Assembly (NCBI RefSeq): GCF_005938215.1 | Contig: NZ_VCPD01000003.1 | Location: 372,001-436,000 of the forward strand | Length of the DNA stretch: 64,000 nucleotides | Source: Ruegeria sediminis | GTDB lineage: Bacteria; Pseudomonadota; Alphaproteobacteria; Rhodobacterales; Rhodobacteraceae | Reading direction: 5' to 3' | Shown here: positions 26,951 to 37,386 of the stretch, in pieces | Layout: each line of letters opens with the position of its first letter | Numbering within the stretch: the stretch's first letter is position 1 | Made by a program: the position numbers and the translations under genes | Notes under the pieces: model-generated | What the model saw: the letters and a program-made list of their open reading frames with translations, nothing else | The model's database searches: none | What the model was told of the DNA's origin: nothing

Positions 26951-27436
26951 ATGATCCGCGCGAATCGGCATAGAACCGCGTGCGCCGAAAGCGACGCGCA
27001 AGCAGCCCCGGCGGGAGGAGCCTGCGTTTCGCGGGGTCGGGGCTGCGGAATCGCCGCGGGCTTTCTGGTCTTCGTCGCCGCCGCGACGGCCAGGGCCGAG
27101 GCGCTGCTGCCGGTCCCTTCCGGACAGCCCGTGCAGCTTGCCGATGTCCTGCTGGACGACAATCCCGGCGAATTGTGGGTGCGTTTCCGCTTCATCGCTC
27201 CAAAGATCGGCTCGGCCGTGGGCCAGATCGGCTATGACGTGGCCACCATCGACATGGAGCACCTGTGCCGGACCCTGGCCGTTCCCTATGTCGACAAGCA
27301 CCGGCTGGAGCCGGCCCGGGTGATCATCTCGATGTCCGATCGCGCGGTCGACTTCGGAATGTCCGCGCCCGACACCACCCAATTCTTCGAAGCCTACCGG
27401 TTGGAAAATTCCCGCTGTATCTGGGAGGGGTTCTGA
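26951..27436 (+). CDS. DUF6497-like exported protein
   Basis: A 161-aa protein with an uncharged hydrophobic stretch (about 35-48, GIAAGFLVFVAAATARA) that reads as a long-n-region signal peptide. The mature part includes PVPSGQPVQLADVLLDDNPGE, RFIAPKIG and FFEAYRLENSRCIWEGF. It resembles DUF6497 proteins that I associate with Rhodobacterales pcc loci. Function unknown. No better in-frame start was found between 26951 and the hydrophobic segment. It lies in the same direction as pccB and pccA. Confidence 0.7.
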   Translation: MIRANRHRTACAESDAQAAPAGGACVSRGRGCGIAAGFLVFVAAATARAEALLPVPSGQPVQLADVLLDDNPGELWVRFRFIAPKIGSAVGQIGYDVATIDMEHLCRTLAVPYVDKHRLEPARVIISMSDRAVDFGMSAPDTTQFFEAYRLENSRCIWEGF

Positions 27437-27589
27437 CGATGACAGGGATTCCGAACATCGCCCGAACCTCTCGGCGGAAACCAACGGCTTTGGAGGCACA
27501 TGCCATGAACCCATCCACTCCCGGATGTATTTCTGTTTCATTTTCAAGTACCATGGCGTGCGGTTGCAATCGGGCAGCCGTGACCTCGC

Positions 27590-27622
27590 TTGAGGGGAGA
27601 GCATGGACTCTGCCCCCGTCAA
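27590..27622 (+). repeat. Imperfect hairpin in the leader of the 44-aa lipoprotein
   Basis: The 33-bp segment folds as TTGA/TCAA, GGGG/CCCC and AGAG/CTCT stems around a CATGGA loop with one bulge. It ends 28 bp before the lipoprotein ATG, with no T-tract. Confidence 0.35.
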
Positions 27623-27650
27623 AATCAGCGAACGGAGACAGGAGAAATAA

Positions 27651-27785
27651 ATGTCGAAATGCGTCAAGTTCCTCGCAATGGTGGCATTCGTCGGCGCCGT
27701 TGCGGGCTGCAGTCAGCAGGAAGAAGAAGTCATCGTGCCGGAACCGGTCACGACTGAGCCGACCTACACCGGCAAGTACGGATAA
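27651..27785 (+). CDS. Very small lipoprotein (44 aa)
   Basis: An ORF of 44 codons with a textbook lipoprotein signal: MSKCVKFLAMVAFVGAVAGC, lipidated Cys at 20. A short acidic/proline tail follows (QQEEEVIVPEPVTTEPTYTGKYG). The strong ribosome site AGGAGA lies 6 bp before the ATG. No domain. It is probably an envelope-anchored peptide tail reaching into the periplasm. It sits between pccB and pccA with three other small genes, a positional link whose meaning is unknown. Easily missed by gene finders with a length cutoff. Confidence 0.75.
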   Translation: MSKCVKFLAMVAFVGAVAGCSQQEEEVIVPEPVTTEPTYTGKYG

Positions 27786-27792
27786 GATTGCC

Positions 27793-27820
27793 GCGGGACC
27801 GGCCCTGCGGCTGGTCCCGC
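27793..27820 (+). repeat. Hairpin after the 44-aa lipoprotein gene
   Basis: GCGGGACC/GGTCCCGC, 8-bp perfect stem, 8 bp after the lipoprotein stop, with no T-tract. Possible mRNA stabiliser or Rho-dependent end. Confidence 0.45.
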
Positions 27821-27854
27821 GCCGTCCGGCGGCCCTGTTCGGGGAGGGCCGGCC

Positions 27855-28208
27855 ATGCTGAAGCATCGCGGTTTCCCCAGCCGCTTCCCCGGCACCGATT
27901 TCCAGTTCACCATCCGCCGCGCCAATCCCAAGGGCGTCACGCCGCTGATCCGGCGCGAAAGGTACCGCGACCGCAAGGCCGTGGACCGCAGGGTGGATGC
28001 GGCCTTCATGGAGGCGCTGTGGATTCACTTCGGAGACCAGCCCTTCGAACGCGGCAACCTGGATGCCGGACGGCTGAGCTGGCTGTTCGGACGCGAAGTC
28101 GTTCCCGCCGAAGAGCCGTTCGATCCCGCCAGCTACGAAGCCCTGCTGGTGATCGACGTGGCCGTGGCGCAGTCAAGCTATCCCGACGTTTTCTCGGAGG
28201 AGCACTGA
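27855..28208 (+). CDS. Hypothetical protein in pcc locus (117 aa)
   Basis: I do not recognise this 117-aa protein. It is soluble, with no signal peptide or membrane helix. The N-half is basic (RRANPKGVTPLIRRERYRDRK). The C-half is acidic, with a VIDVAVAQSSYPDVF segment near the end. The ribosome site GGGAGGG is 7 bp before ATG 27855. Codon use is like its neighbours. It is co-directional with pccB and pccA and probably transcribed with the small lipoprotein upstream. Confidence 0.6.
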   Translation: MLKHRGFPSRFPGTDFQFTIRRANPKGVTPLIRRERYRDRKAVDRRVDAAFMEALWIHFGDQPFERGNLDAGRLSWLFGREVVPAEEPFDPASYEALLVIDVAVAQSSYPDVFSEEH

Positions 28209-28455
28209 CCATGTCCCGCACTCCTCTGCCAGCGACTTTCCCGGCGTTTCCGGGATCGCCGCACGCGCGGTTGCAAAAAACGCTTGCGGCGGGGAATTTG
28301 GCGCGGTTTCAGCCGACTTCCCGCGGTCGCGTCGGCGCAATCTTGCGCGCGGATTTACGGAATGGGCAGAAACTGGCCGGAAAACCGGTTCGTGTCAGTG
28401 GCGAGTTGGCGGCGCAAACGGACACGGGCAGAGTGATCGGGCCGCACGGCGTCTG
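28209..28455 (+). other. Intergenic stretch without a convincing gene
   Basis: The gap 28209-28680 is the only gene-free interval over 300 bp. A frame opens at ATG 28211 behind GGAGGAG, but that ribosome-like site is just the Glu-Glu codons ending the previous gene. The frame runs through a terminator and into another gene with poor composition. No domain, dyad or promoter was convincing in this first part. The second part holds the RNA candidate at 28488. Confidence 0.5.
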
Positions 28456-28487
28456 TTTGCCTATGCCGTGCATGCACCTACTATTCC

Positions 28488-28545
28488 GTACCCCTTCCTT
28501 GGGCGGGCAGGTCCGTGTACCCCACAGATTCCTGCCCGCTTTTTT
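28488..28545 (+). ncRNA. Candidate small RNA with its own terminator
   Basis: An orphan intrinsic terminator (28503-28545) has no gene directly upstream. A TTGCCT...TACTAT pair (about 28459-28486, 16-bp spacer) could start a transcript near 28490 giving an RNA of roughly 55-60 nt. It would have a CCCCTTCCTT 5' segment followed by a long-loop stem. Alternatively the terminator ends read-through from the 117-aa gene. Confidence 0.35.
28503..28545 (+). terminator. Intrinsic terminator upstream of the 67-aa lipoprotein gene
   Basis: GCGGGCAGG/CCTGCCCGC, 9-bp perfect stem with a 19-nt loop, followed by six T. Confidence 0.7.
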
Positions 28546-28680
28546 CTGCCCGCCGGCCGCTGACGGGCATTGGCAGGATTTTGCGCAGGCTTTTTCCGGG
28601 TGCCGAATTTTGTTGCAGACCGCTGGCGTTCCCCGGCATCAGACGGGCGAGCAGTCAACGTCTGACAAGGGACATCAAAC

Positions 28681-28884
28681 ATGCGGATCAAACGACTCAT
28701 CCCGGCACTCGCAATCTGCGCGGGCCTCGCTGCCTGCGGCGACACTCCGGCCGAGCAGGCGCTTTACGGCGGCAGCGCCGGCGTTCTGGGGTCTCTCGTT
28801 CTCAACACCGACCCGGTTGTCGGCGCGGCGGCAGGCGCGGCGGGCAACCTGCTGTATTGCCAGACCCAGAACAACTGCGACTGA
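28681..28884 (+). CDS. Small lipoprotein (67 aa)
   Basis: A 67-aa predicted lipoprotein: basic start MRIKRLIPAL, lipobox LAAC with Cys at 19. The tail is glycine/alanine-rich (YGGSAGVLGSLVLNTDPVVGAAAGAAGNLLYCQ), resembling glycine-zipper segments of membrane-associated lipoproteins, with a C-terminal Cys pair. The preceding terminator at 28503 and following terminator at 28935 make it an independent transcription unit inside the pcc locus. Function unknown. Confidence 0.8.
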   Translation: MRIKRLIPALAICAGLAACGDTPAEQALYGGSAGVLGSLVLNTDPVVGAAAGAAGNLLYCQTQNNCD

Positions 28885-28934
28885 CGTAATCGCTTTCTCC
28901 GGGGCCTTCGGGCGCCGGACCGCAATCACGCTTG

Positions 28935-28971
28935 ACGCCACCGCGGGCCGAAAGGCCTTCGGTGGCGTTTT
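28935..28971 (+). terminator. Intrinsic terminator after the 67-aa lipoprotein gene
   Basis: A long stem CGCCACCG/CGGTGGCG is capped by an inner GGCC-GAAA-GGCC hairpin (GNRA-type loop) and followed by TTTT. It ends 33 bp before pccA, so pccA needs its own promoter or read-through. Confidence 0.85.
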
Positions 28972-29004
28972 GCGTTCCAAGAACCCCAAGACAAAGGACG
29001 TTCC

Positions 29005-31050
29005 ATGTTCAACAAGATCCTGATCGCCAACCGGGGCGAGATTGCCTGCCGGGTCATCAAGACTGCGCGCAAGATGGGTATCGGCACCGTCGCCATCTAT
29101 TCCGACGCCGACAAGCAGGCGCTGCATGTCCAGATGGCGGACGAAGCCGTCCGCATCGGCCCGCCGCCCGCGAACCAGTCCTACATCGTCATCGACAAGG
29201 TGATGGAGGCCATTCGCCAGACCGGCGCGCAGGCGGTGCATCCGGGTTACGGGTTCCTTTCGGAAAACTCCAAGTTCGCCGAGGCACTCGAGGCCGAGGG
29301 CGTGGTTTTCGTCGGCCCGCCGAAAGGGGCGATCGAGGCGATGGGTGACAAGATCACCTCGAAGAAGATCGCGCAGGACGCGAATGTTTCGACCGTGCCG
29401 GGCTACATGGGCCTGATCGAGGACGCCGACGAGGCGGTGAAGATCAGCCGGGAAATCGGCTATCCGGTGATGATCAAGGCCAGCGCGGGCGGCGGCGGCA
29501 AGGGCATGCGCATCGCCTGGAACGACGACGAGGCGCGCGAGGGCTTCCAGAGTTCCAAGAACGAGGCCGCGAGTTCCTTTGGCGACGACCGGATCTTCAT
29601 CGAGAAATTCGTCACGCAGCCGCGCCATATCGAGATTCAGGTTCTCTGCGACAGCCACGGCAACGGCATCTACCTGGGCGAGCGGGAATGCTCGATCCAG
29701 CGCCGCAACCAGAAGGTCGTGGAGGAGGCGCCGTCGCCCTTCCTTGACGAGGCGACCCGCCGCGCCATGGGTGAACAGGCCGTCGCCCTGGCCAAGGCCG
29801 TAGGCTATGCCAGCGCCGGTACGGTGGAATTCATCGTGGACGGGCAGAAGAACTTCTACTTCCTCGAGATGAACACCCGCCTTCAGGTGGAACATCCGGT
29901 GACCGAATTGATCACCGGGGTCGATCTGGTAGAGCAGATGATCCGGGTGGCCGCCGGCGAAAAGCTGTCCATCACCCAGGACGACGTGCAACTGAACGGC
30001 TGGGCCATCGAGAACCGGCTTTACGCCGAGGATCCCTACCGCAACTTTCTGCCGTCGATCGGCCGTCTGACCCGCTACCGTCCGCCCGCCGAAGTCGCCG
30101 CCGGGCCGCTGTTGGCGAACGGGAAATGGCAGGGCGAGGCGCCCGAGGGCGCCACGGCGGTGCGCAACGACACCGGCGTGTACGAGGGCGGCGAGATTTC
30201 GATGTACTACGACCCGATGATCGCCAAGCTCTGCACCTGGGGGCCGACGCGCGATGATGCGATCGAGGCCATGCGTGTCGCGCTCGACAGTTTCGAGGTC
30301 GAAGGCATCGGCCACAACCTGCCGTTCCTCAGCGCGGTGATGGACCATCCAAAGTTCGTGTCGGGCGACATGACCACCGCGTTCATCGCCGAGGAATACC
30401 CTGACGGGTTCGAGGGCGTGACCCTGCACGAAAACGAACTGCGCCGCATCGCCGCCTCCTGCGCGGCCATGCACCGTGTCGCCGAGATCCGCCGCACCCG
30501 CGTTTCGGGCCGGATGGACAACCATGAACGCAAGGTCGGCACTGAATGGACCGTCAGTCTGCAGGATCACGAATACAACGTGACCATCGCGGCCGATCAC
30601 CAGGGTTCGACCGTCACCTTCGAAGGCGGCGGTGTGCATCGCGTGGCGTCCGACTGGACGCCGGGCGATCAGCTGGCGACTCTGGACGTCGATGGCAGCC
30701 CGCTGGTCCTGAAGGTCGGAAAGATCTCGGGTGGTTTCCGCATCCGCAACCGCGGCGCGGACATCAAGGTGCATGTGCGCACGCCGCGCCAGGCGGAACT
30801 GGCCCGGCTGATGCCGGAAAAGCTACCGCCCGACACGTCGAAGATGCTGCTCTGCCCGATGCCCGGCCTGATCGTGAAGGTCAATGTCGAGGTCGGTCAG
30901 GAAGTTCAGGAGGGGCAGGCGCTCTGCACCGTCGAGGCGATGAAGATGGAGAACATCCTGCGCGCCGAGAAAAGGGGTGTCGTGTCCAAGATCAACGCCG
31001 GCCCCGGCGACAGCCTCGCCGTGGACGAGGTGATCATGGAATTCGAGTGA
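29005..31050 (+). CDS. pccA: Propionyl-CoA carboxylase alpha subunit (biotin carboxylase + BCCP)
   Basis: A 681-aa protein. The biotin carboxylase N-domain has ANRGEIACRVIKTARKMG, an ATP-grasp with KASAGGGGKGM (about 155), and FLEMNTRLQVEHPVTE. A PCC-type BT linker domain and C-terminal biotinyl domain follow, with EAMKMEN (biotin on Lys647). Carboxylates biotin for PccB. It starts 33 bp after a strong terminator. An 18-bp dyad GACCGGG/CCCGGTC (31049-31066) overlaps its stop. Not co-transcribed with mcm, because a DUF4174 gene lies opposite in between. Confidence 0.95.
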   Translation: MFNKILIANRGEIACRVIKTARKMGIGTVAIYSDADKQALHVQMADEAVRIGPPPANQSYIVIDKVMEAIRQTGAQAVHPGYGFLSENSKFAEALEAEGVVFVGPPKGAIEAMGDKITSKKIAQDANVSTVPGYMGLIEDADEAVKISREIGYPVMIKASAGGGGKGMRIAWNDDEAREGFQSSKNEAASSFGDDRIFIEKFVTQPRHIEIQVLCDSHGNGIYLGERECSIQRRNQKVVEEAPSPFLDEATRRAMGEQAVALAKAVGYASAGTVEFIVDGQKNFYFLEMNTRLQVEHPVTELITGVDLVEQMIRVAAGEKLSITQDDVQLNGWAIENRLYAEDPYRNFLPSIGRLTRYRPPAEVAAGPLLANGKWQGEAPEGATAVRNDTGVYEGGEISMYYDPMIAKLCTWGPTRDDAIEAMRVALDSFEVEGIGHNLPFLSAVMDHPKFVSGDMTTAFIAEEYPDGFEGVTLHENELRRIAASCAAMHRVAEIRRTRVSGRMDNHERKVGTEWTVSLQDHEYNVTIAADHQGSTVTFEGGGVHRVASDWTPGDQLATLDVDGSPLVLKVGKISGGFRIRNRGADIKVHVRTPRQAELARLMPEKLPPDTSKMLLCPMPGLIVKVNVEVGQEVQEGQALCTVEAMKMENILRAEKRGVVSKINAGPGDSLAVDEVIMEFE

Positions 31051-31146
31051 CCGGGTAACCCCGGTCCCTCACCGGAAAGGGAAGGACATCGTGCGACGCG
31101 CAAGGACATACATGCCCGAAATGGGCCGCAGGGGCGGATCGGAGGC

Positions 31147-31593
31147 TCAGTTGCTTTCGCGTCGCTCGCGGATCTCGCGTTCGCGCATGGGGGTCTTGTC
31201 GATCGAGCGGGTGATCTCGCGCACGCTCCATGGCGCCGGCTTGCGCAGTTTGACGACGCCGTCCTTGTCCACCAGCACCAGCTGGAAACCGCGCGGGCGC
31301 AGCTTGCTGCGCACTGCGGACCGGGCCTTGGGGTCGGTGTCCGTAAGCACCACCACGTCGCGGTCGCGCAGCATCGCCTCACCCTCGCGCAGCATCTCGA
31401 TCTGCTGCTGGAAGCGGGGATCGGCCGGGCTGTCGGCAAATACGACGATCGGCCGGTTCACCCACAGGAACTCGCTCAGATCGGTGTCGCCCGCCGCCCG
31501 GACCAGTTCGTCCTCGGCAGGCAACGTTGCGTCCGCGGCCATCGCGGCCAGGGGGATTAGTGCAGAGAAAACAATGGCTAGCGTGCGTGTCAT
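31147..31593 (-). CDS. DUF4174 domain exported protein
   Basis: A 148-aa protein with a Sec signal peptide (MTRTLAIVFSALIPLAAMA, cleavage AMA). A DUF4174 domain follows, with FLWVNRPIVVFADSPADPRF, MLRDRDVVVLTDTDP and LVLVDKDGVVKLRKPAP, a thioredoxin-like fold without an obvious CxxC. The ATG at 31593 follows AGGAG. It is divergent from mcm and opposite to pccA. Role unknown; probably periplasmic. Confidence 0.85.
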   Translation of the reverse strand: MTRTLAIVFSALIPLAAMAADATLPAEDELVRAAGDTDLSEFLWVNRPIVVFADSPADPRFQQQIEMLREGEAMLRDRDVVVLTDTDPKARSAVRSKLRPRGFQLVLVDKDGVVKLRKPAPWSVREITRSIDKTPMREREIRERRESN

Positions 31594-31613
31594 TTGGTCT
31601 CCTGTCACATTGA

Positions 31614-31643
31614 ATATAGACGCTGCCGAGGTGAATGCGACAA
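31614..31643 (-). promoter_or_regulatory. Possible promoter of the DUF4174 gene
   Basis: Minus-strand TTGTCG (31638-31643) and CTATAT (31614-31619), 18-bp spacer, ending about 20 bp before the ATG at 31593. Confidence 0.4.
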
Positions 31644-31822
31644 GGGAATTGCATGAACGCAGCAAAAACATTGTCGCAGTCCGCTGCGCCGGAGAGGCGG
31701 AATGACGATGCGCGCGTTCCCTTTGGCCCGGCCTGACGGCCCGACGCAACCGATCGACAAGCAAAGTGAAGGATCGGCGGGGCAGAGCCCGCCGCGACTG
31801 GAATCGACAAGAGGAAGACGCA

Positions 31823-33949
<2,127 letters not shown>

Positions 33950-33956
33950 ACCCGCG

Positions 33957-34442
33957 ATGCAAAAACGCGCGGTCATCCTGACGGGAATGGCGGCGGGCGC
34001 GCTGTGGGCGTTCGCCGTCGTCGGGGTACCGCAGCAGCTTGACCTGCCTTTCCTTCCTCTGCCGATGGCCCTGCCGCTGGCATTTCTGCTGCCCGGCCTG
34101 GTGATGACCGCAATGGTCGGGCGGCTGGCGCAGCGCAGGTTCTTCGACGACGCCATCATTGATGGAGAGTCTTTCGCACGGGGAACCGCCGCCGAAATCG
34201 ATCAGCGGGTTCTGACGAACACGGCCGAGCAACTGGTTCTCGCCCTCGCGATCTGGCCCTTCGCCGCGCTGACGCTGGGCGGCGGTGTCGCGATCGCGCT
34301 GGGACTGTCCTTCGGTCTGACGCGGGTCCTGTTCTGGATCGGCTATCACCGCTCGCCACCGCTGCGCGGGTTCGGTTTCGCGGCGACCTTCTATCCGACC
34401 GTGCTGGCGGCCCTGTGGTCGCTGACCGCCTGGCTTGTCTGA
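33957..34442 (+). CDS. MAPEG family membrane protein
   Basis: A 161-aa protein with four membrane helices. Between helices 1-2 and 3 it has the MAPEG-type motif DQRVLTNTAEQLVLALA, then a C-terminal GFAATFYP segment. MAPEG members are glutathione- or eicosanoid-related enzymes; activity here is not deducible. It starts 7 bp after mcm, so co-transcription with mcm is likely though functionally unexplained. Confidence 0.78.
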   Translation: MQKRAVILTGMAAGALWAFAVVGVPQQLDLPFLPLPMALPLAFLLPGLVMTAMVGRLAQRRFFDDAIIDGESFARGTAAEIDQRVLTNTAEQLVLALAIWPFAALTLGGGVAIALGLSFGLTRVLFWIGYHRSPPLRGFGFAATFYPTVLAALWSLTAWLV

Positions 34443-34516
34443 AGCCGTCGCATCACCGCTTTTTCCGTTGTGCCGGATGGCGGGAGAGGTAGGGTTCGGG
34501 CAACGGAGGAGATGCC

Positions 34517-35119
34517 ATGGAACTCGATCATCTTGCGGTCGCGGCCGCGACGCTGGACGAAGCCGCCGAGCGCGTGGAAACCGCGCTTGGCGTCCGGATG
34601 CAGCCCGGCGGGCACCATGCGAAATTCGGAACCTACAACAGGCTGCTGGGGCTGGCGGACGGGCTCTACCTCGAAGCCATCGCCATCGACCCTGATGCGC
34701 CCGACCCGGACCGGCCGCGCTGGTTCGACCTGGACCGGTTCAGCGGCCCCGCGCGGCTGAGCAACTGGATCTGCCGGGTAAAGGACCTGGACGCAGCCCT
34801 CGCCGGGCTGCCCGATGGGGCGGGCGCGCCTGTCGATCTGGAACGCGGCGCGCTGCGCTGGATGATGGCGGTGCCCGGGGACGGACGCCTGCCCTACGAC
34901 AACCTCTTTCCGGCGCTCATCCAGTGGCAGGGCGACCTGCATCCCGGCAACATGCTGGAACCCAGCGGATGCAGTCTGAAACGGCTGGTCGTCGCGCACC
35001 CGCAGGCGCGGGATCTGTCGGCGCTGCTCGGGTCTCTGCCGCGCGTGGAACTGGTGACGGGGCCGGCAGGACTGCGGGCCGAAATCGAAACACCGCACGG
35101 CCTGCGGGTGCTGGAATGA
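34517..35119 (+). CDS. VOC/glyoxalase-like domain protein
   Basis: A 200-aa vicinal-oxygen-chelate fold protein (glyoxalase_3-like). [26 protein letters not shown] opens the first beta-alpha-beta unit, and [16 protein letters not shown] contains likely metal/ligand residues. The C-half [14 protein letters not shown]...[16 protein letters not shown] is a second unit. Substrate unknown. It is too long for, and unlike, methylmalonyl-CoA epimerase. It overlaps the GNAT gene by 4 bp (ATGA). Ribosome site GGAGGAG precedes the ATG. Confidence 0.82.
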   Translation: MELDHLAVAAATLDEAAERVETALGVRMQPGGHHAKFGTYNRLLGLADGLYLEAIAIDPDAPDPDRPRWFDLDRFSGPARLSNWICRVKDLDAALAGLPDGAGAPVDLERGALRWMMAVPGDGRLPYDNLFPALIQWQGDLHPGNMLEPSGCSLKRLVVAHPQARDLSALLGSLPRVELVTGPAGLRAEIETPHGLRVLE

Positions 35120-35640
35120 CGGTTCGCCCGGCAACGCCGGAGGATGCCGTGGCAATCGCGACGATCACCAACGCGATCATCCGCGACACGCTGATCACCT
35201 TCACGACCGATCTGCGGACCCCCGAGGCGATCGCGGCGGACATTGCGGCGCGGGGGCCGGCCTATCTGGTCGCGGAACTCGGCGGCGGCATTGCCGGTTT
35301 CGCGACCTACGGCCCGTTCCGCGCCGGTCCGGGCTATGTCCATACCAGAGAACACACCGTGCAGCTGGGGCCGGAGGCGCGCGGCAAGGGGCTGGGGCGC
35401 GAACTGATGCACCGGCTGGAGGCGGTGGCGCGGGACAACGGCGTTCACGTGCTGGTCGCGGGCGTGTCGGGCGAGAACGCCGCGGGCATCGCCTTTCACG
35501 CAGCCCTGGGTTATGCCGAAGTGGGCCGGTTGCCGCAGGTCGGGCGCAAGCGGGAGCGGTGGTTGGACCTTGTTCTGATGCAGAAAATTCTCGGCCGGGC
35601 GGGAACGGTTGCACCTGACAGGGGCAGCGGCGCAGGATAG
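35116..35640 (+). CDS. GNAT acetyltransferase, phosphinothricin-acetyltransferase-like
   Basis: A 174-aa GNAT enzyme. The acetyl-CoA loop [19 protein letters not shown] fits the R/Q-x-x-G-x-G/A pattern. [10 protein letters not shown] and the C-terminal [28 protein letters not shown] resemble phosphinothricin/methionine sulfoximine acetyltransferases. Start ATG 35116 overlaps the VOC stop (ATGA), so the two are coupled. Substrate could be methionine sulfoximine or another amino-acid analogue. Confidence 0.85.
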   Translation: MTVRPATPEDAVAIATITNAIIRDTLITFTTDLRTPEAIAADIAARGPAYLVAELGGGIAGFATYGPFRAGPGYVHTREHTVQLGPEARGKGLGRELMHRLEAVARDNGVHVLVAGVSGENAAGIAFHAALGYAEVGRLPQVGRKRERWLDLVLMQKILGRAGTVAPDRGSGAG

Positions 35641-35649
35641 GGTGAGGCC

Positions 35650-36330
35650 ATGTCACTCTGGACCCGCATCTCCGACGCGATCAGCGCATTGGCCAAAGGC
35701 GAAAGCCTGGCCGCGGTGTTCGAACGTCTGCGAACGCCGCCCGAAAGATCCGTCGCCTTCGCCATCGCCGTGATCGCCCTTGGCGCCAAGATGGCCAAGG
35801 CGGACGGGCAGGTGACGCGGGACGAGGTGACGGCGTTTCGCGAAGTGTTCCAGATCGCCCGGGAAGACGAGGACGGCGCGGCGCGCGTGTTCAACATGGC
35901 GCGCACCGATGTCGCGGGCTATCAGGATTATGCGCGCAAGATCAAACGGATGTTCGCCGAAGACAGCGCAACCCTGTGCGACCTGATGGAGGGTCTCTTC
36001 CACATCGCGATGGCCGACGGGTTCTATCACCCGGGCGAGAACGAGTTCTTGGAAGAGGTCAGCCGGATCTTCGGCCAGACCGAAGCGCAGTTCAAGGCGC
36101 TGCGCGCGCGCTTCGTTCCCGACGCGCAGGCGGATCCCTACACCATTCTCGGGGTGACGCCGGACATGCCCTTGCCGGAGATCCGCAAGATCTGGCGGCA
36201 GCTTGTGCGCGAAACGCATCCTGATGCGATGATGGCGCGCGGCGTCCCCGAAGAGGCGATCCGCCTTGCCGAGAAAAGGATGATCGACATCAACCGCGCC
36301 TGGGACGAGATCAACGGCGCGCGGGTGTGA
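35650..36330 (+). CDS. TerB-DnaJ protein (DjlA-like)
   Basis: A 226-aa protein with a TerB-like helical domain (about 30-145: AVIALGAKMAKADGQVTRDEV) and a C-terminal J-domain (about 160-226) including the essential HPD in RETHPDAMM. This resembles DjlA, but without the N-terminal membrane helix. It would stimulate DnaK. It starts 9 bp after the GNAT stop and is followed 4 bp later by an endonuclease-like gene: a compact same-strand series. Confidence 0.88.
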   Translation: MSLWTRISDAISALAKGESLAAVFERLRTPPERSVAFAIAVIALGAKMAKADGQVTRDEVTAFREVFQIAREDEDGAARVFNMARTDVAGYQDYARKIKRMFAEDSATLCDLMEGLFHIAMADGFYHPGENEFLEEVSRIFGQTEAQFKALRARFVPDAQADPYTILGVTPDMPLPEIRKIWRQLVRETHPDAMMARGVPEEAIRLAEKRMIDINRAWDEINGARV

Positions 36331-36334
36331 TGCC

Positions 36335-37348
36335 ATGCGGCTGGCGACCTACAACATCGAATGGTTCGCCAATCTCTTCGACAGGAACGACGCGCTGATC
36401 GTCGATGACAGCTGGTCCGGGCGGCACGACGTCACCAAGGCGCAGCAGGTCGAAGCGGTGGCCAAGGTTCTGACCGCGCTTGACGCCGACGCGGTCATGA
36501 TCGTCGAAGCGCCCAATACCGGGCGCACGCAGAACACCATTCGGGCGCTCGAGCGGTTCGTCAGGGCTTTCGACCTGCGCACCCGCGAAGCGGTTATGGG
36601 TTTCGCCAACGAAACCCATCAGGAACTGGCCATGCTCTACGACCCGGACCGGCTGACCGCGCGCCACGATCCGCAAGGGCCGCCGACCGGCAAGAAGGGC
36701 AGCGGCGAGGCGCCCCGGTTCGACGGCACGTTCCGCATCGACCTGGATGTCGATGCAACCGAGGATATCGTGCGCTTCTCCAAGCCGCCCATCGAACTGG
36801 CGGTGCGTACCCGGTCCGGGACCGAGCTGAGGATCCTCGGCGCGCATCTCAAGTCCAAGTACCCGCACGGCGCCGAGACCCGGGACGAGGAGATCCAGAT
36901 CTCGATCTCCAACCGGCGCAAGCAGCTGGCGCAGGCGATCTGGCTGCGGGCCCGGCTGGAGCGGCACCTGGAGGCGGGCGAAAACGTGATCCTGATGGGC
37001 GATCTGAACGACGGCCCGGGGCTGGACCAGTTCGAACACCTGTTCGGCCGGTCCTCGGTCGAAATCCTGCTGGAGGCGGGGCTTTACGACCCGAATGCCG
37101 TCAAGTCCCGGCAACTGCGCCCCGGCCCTCTGCCCACCACCGCGCGGTTCCAGTTGCCGGAGAAGGGGCGCTATCTGCAGGCCCTGCTCGACTACATCAT
37201 GATCAGCCCGGGTTTGCGCGAGCGGCAGCCGTCCTGGCGGATCTGGCACCCGTTCGACGATGTGGAATGCTGGCAGATGCCGGAGCTGCGCAACGCCCTG
37301 CTGACCGCCTCGGATCATTTCCCGGTATCGCTCGATATCGACATATGA
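36335..37348 (+). CDS. Endonuclease/exonuclease/phosphatase family protein
   Basis: A 337-aa EEP-fold hydrolase. N-terminal RLATYNIEWFANLF gives Asn7, then MIVEAPNTGRT. LGAHLKSKYPHGAET holds a catalytic His, VILMGDLNDGPG is the D-x-N motif, and the final SDHFPVSLDI is the catalytic D-H pair. No signal peptide, so cytoplasmic. Substrate may be nucleic acid or a phosphodiester and cannot be told apart. It follows the TerB-DnaJ gene by 4 bp. Confidence 0.85.
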   Translation: MRLATYNIEWFANLFDRNDALIVDDSWSGRHDVTKAQQVEAVAKVLTALDADAVMIVEAPNTGRTQNTIRALERFVRAFDLRTREAVMGFANETHQELAMLYDPDRLTARHDPQGPPTGKKGSGEAPRFDGTFRIDLDVDATEDIVRFSKPPIELAVRTRSGTELRILGAHLKSKYPHGAETRDEEIQISISNRRKQLAQAIWLRARLERHLEAGENVILMGDLNDGPGLDQFEHLFGRSSVEILLEAGLYDPNAVKSRQLRPGPLPTTARFQLPEKGRYLQALLDYIMISPGLRERQPSWRIWHPFDDVECWQMPELRNALLTASDHFPVSLDIDI

Positions 37349-37386
37349 CCTTTGAAGGACGCCCGGCAGCGCCCTATATTCGAGAC

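Noticed and set aside
28211..29023. Open frame starting at ATG 28211 behind GGAGGAG
   Set aside because: The ribosome-like site is the Glu-Glu codons of the previous gene. The frame crosses two terminators and the 67-aa lipoprotein in another frame, and its composition is not protein-like.
31594..31822. Possible cobalamin riboswitch before mcm
   Set aside because: Only a 6-bp GGCGGG/CCCGCC hairpin was found. No B12-box-like core, and the 228-bp gap also holds the divergent DUF4174 promoter.
34517..35119. VOC protein as the missing methylmalonyl-CoA epimerase
   Set aside because: At 200 aa with a glyoxalase_3-like pattern it does not match the short epimerase family, and it is coupled to a GNAT gene instead.
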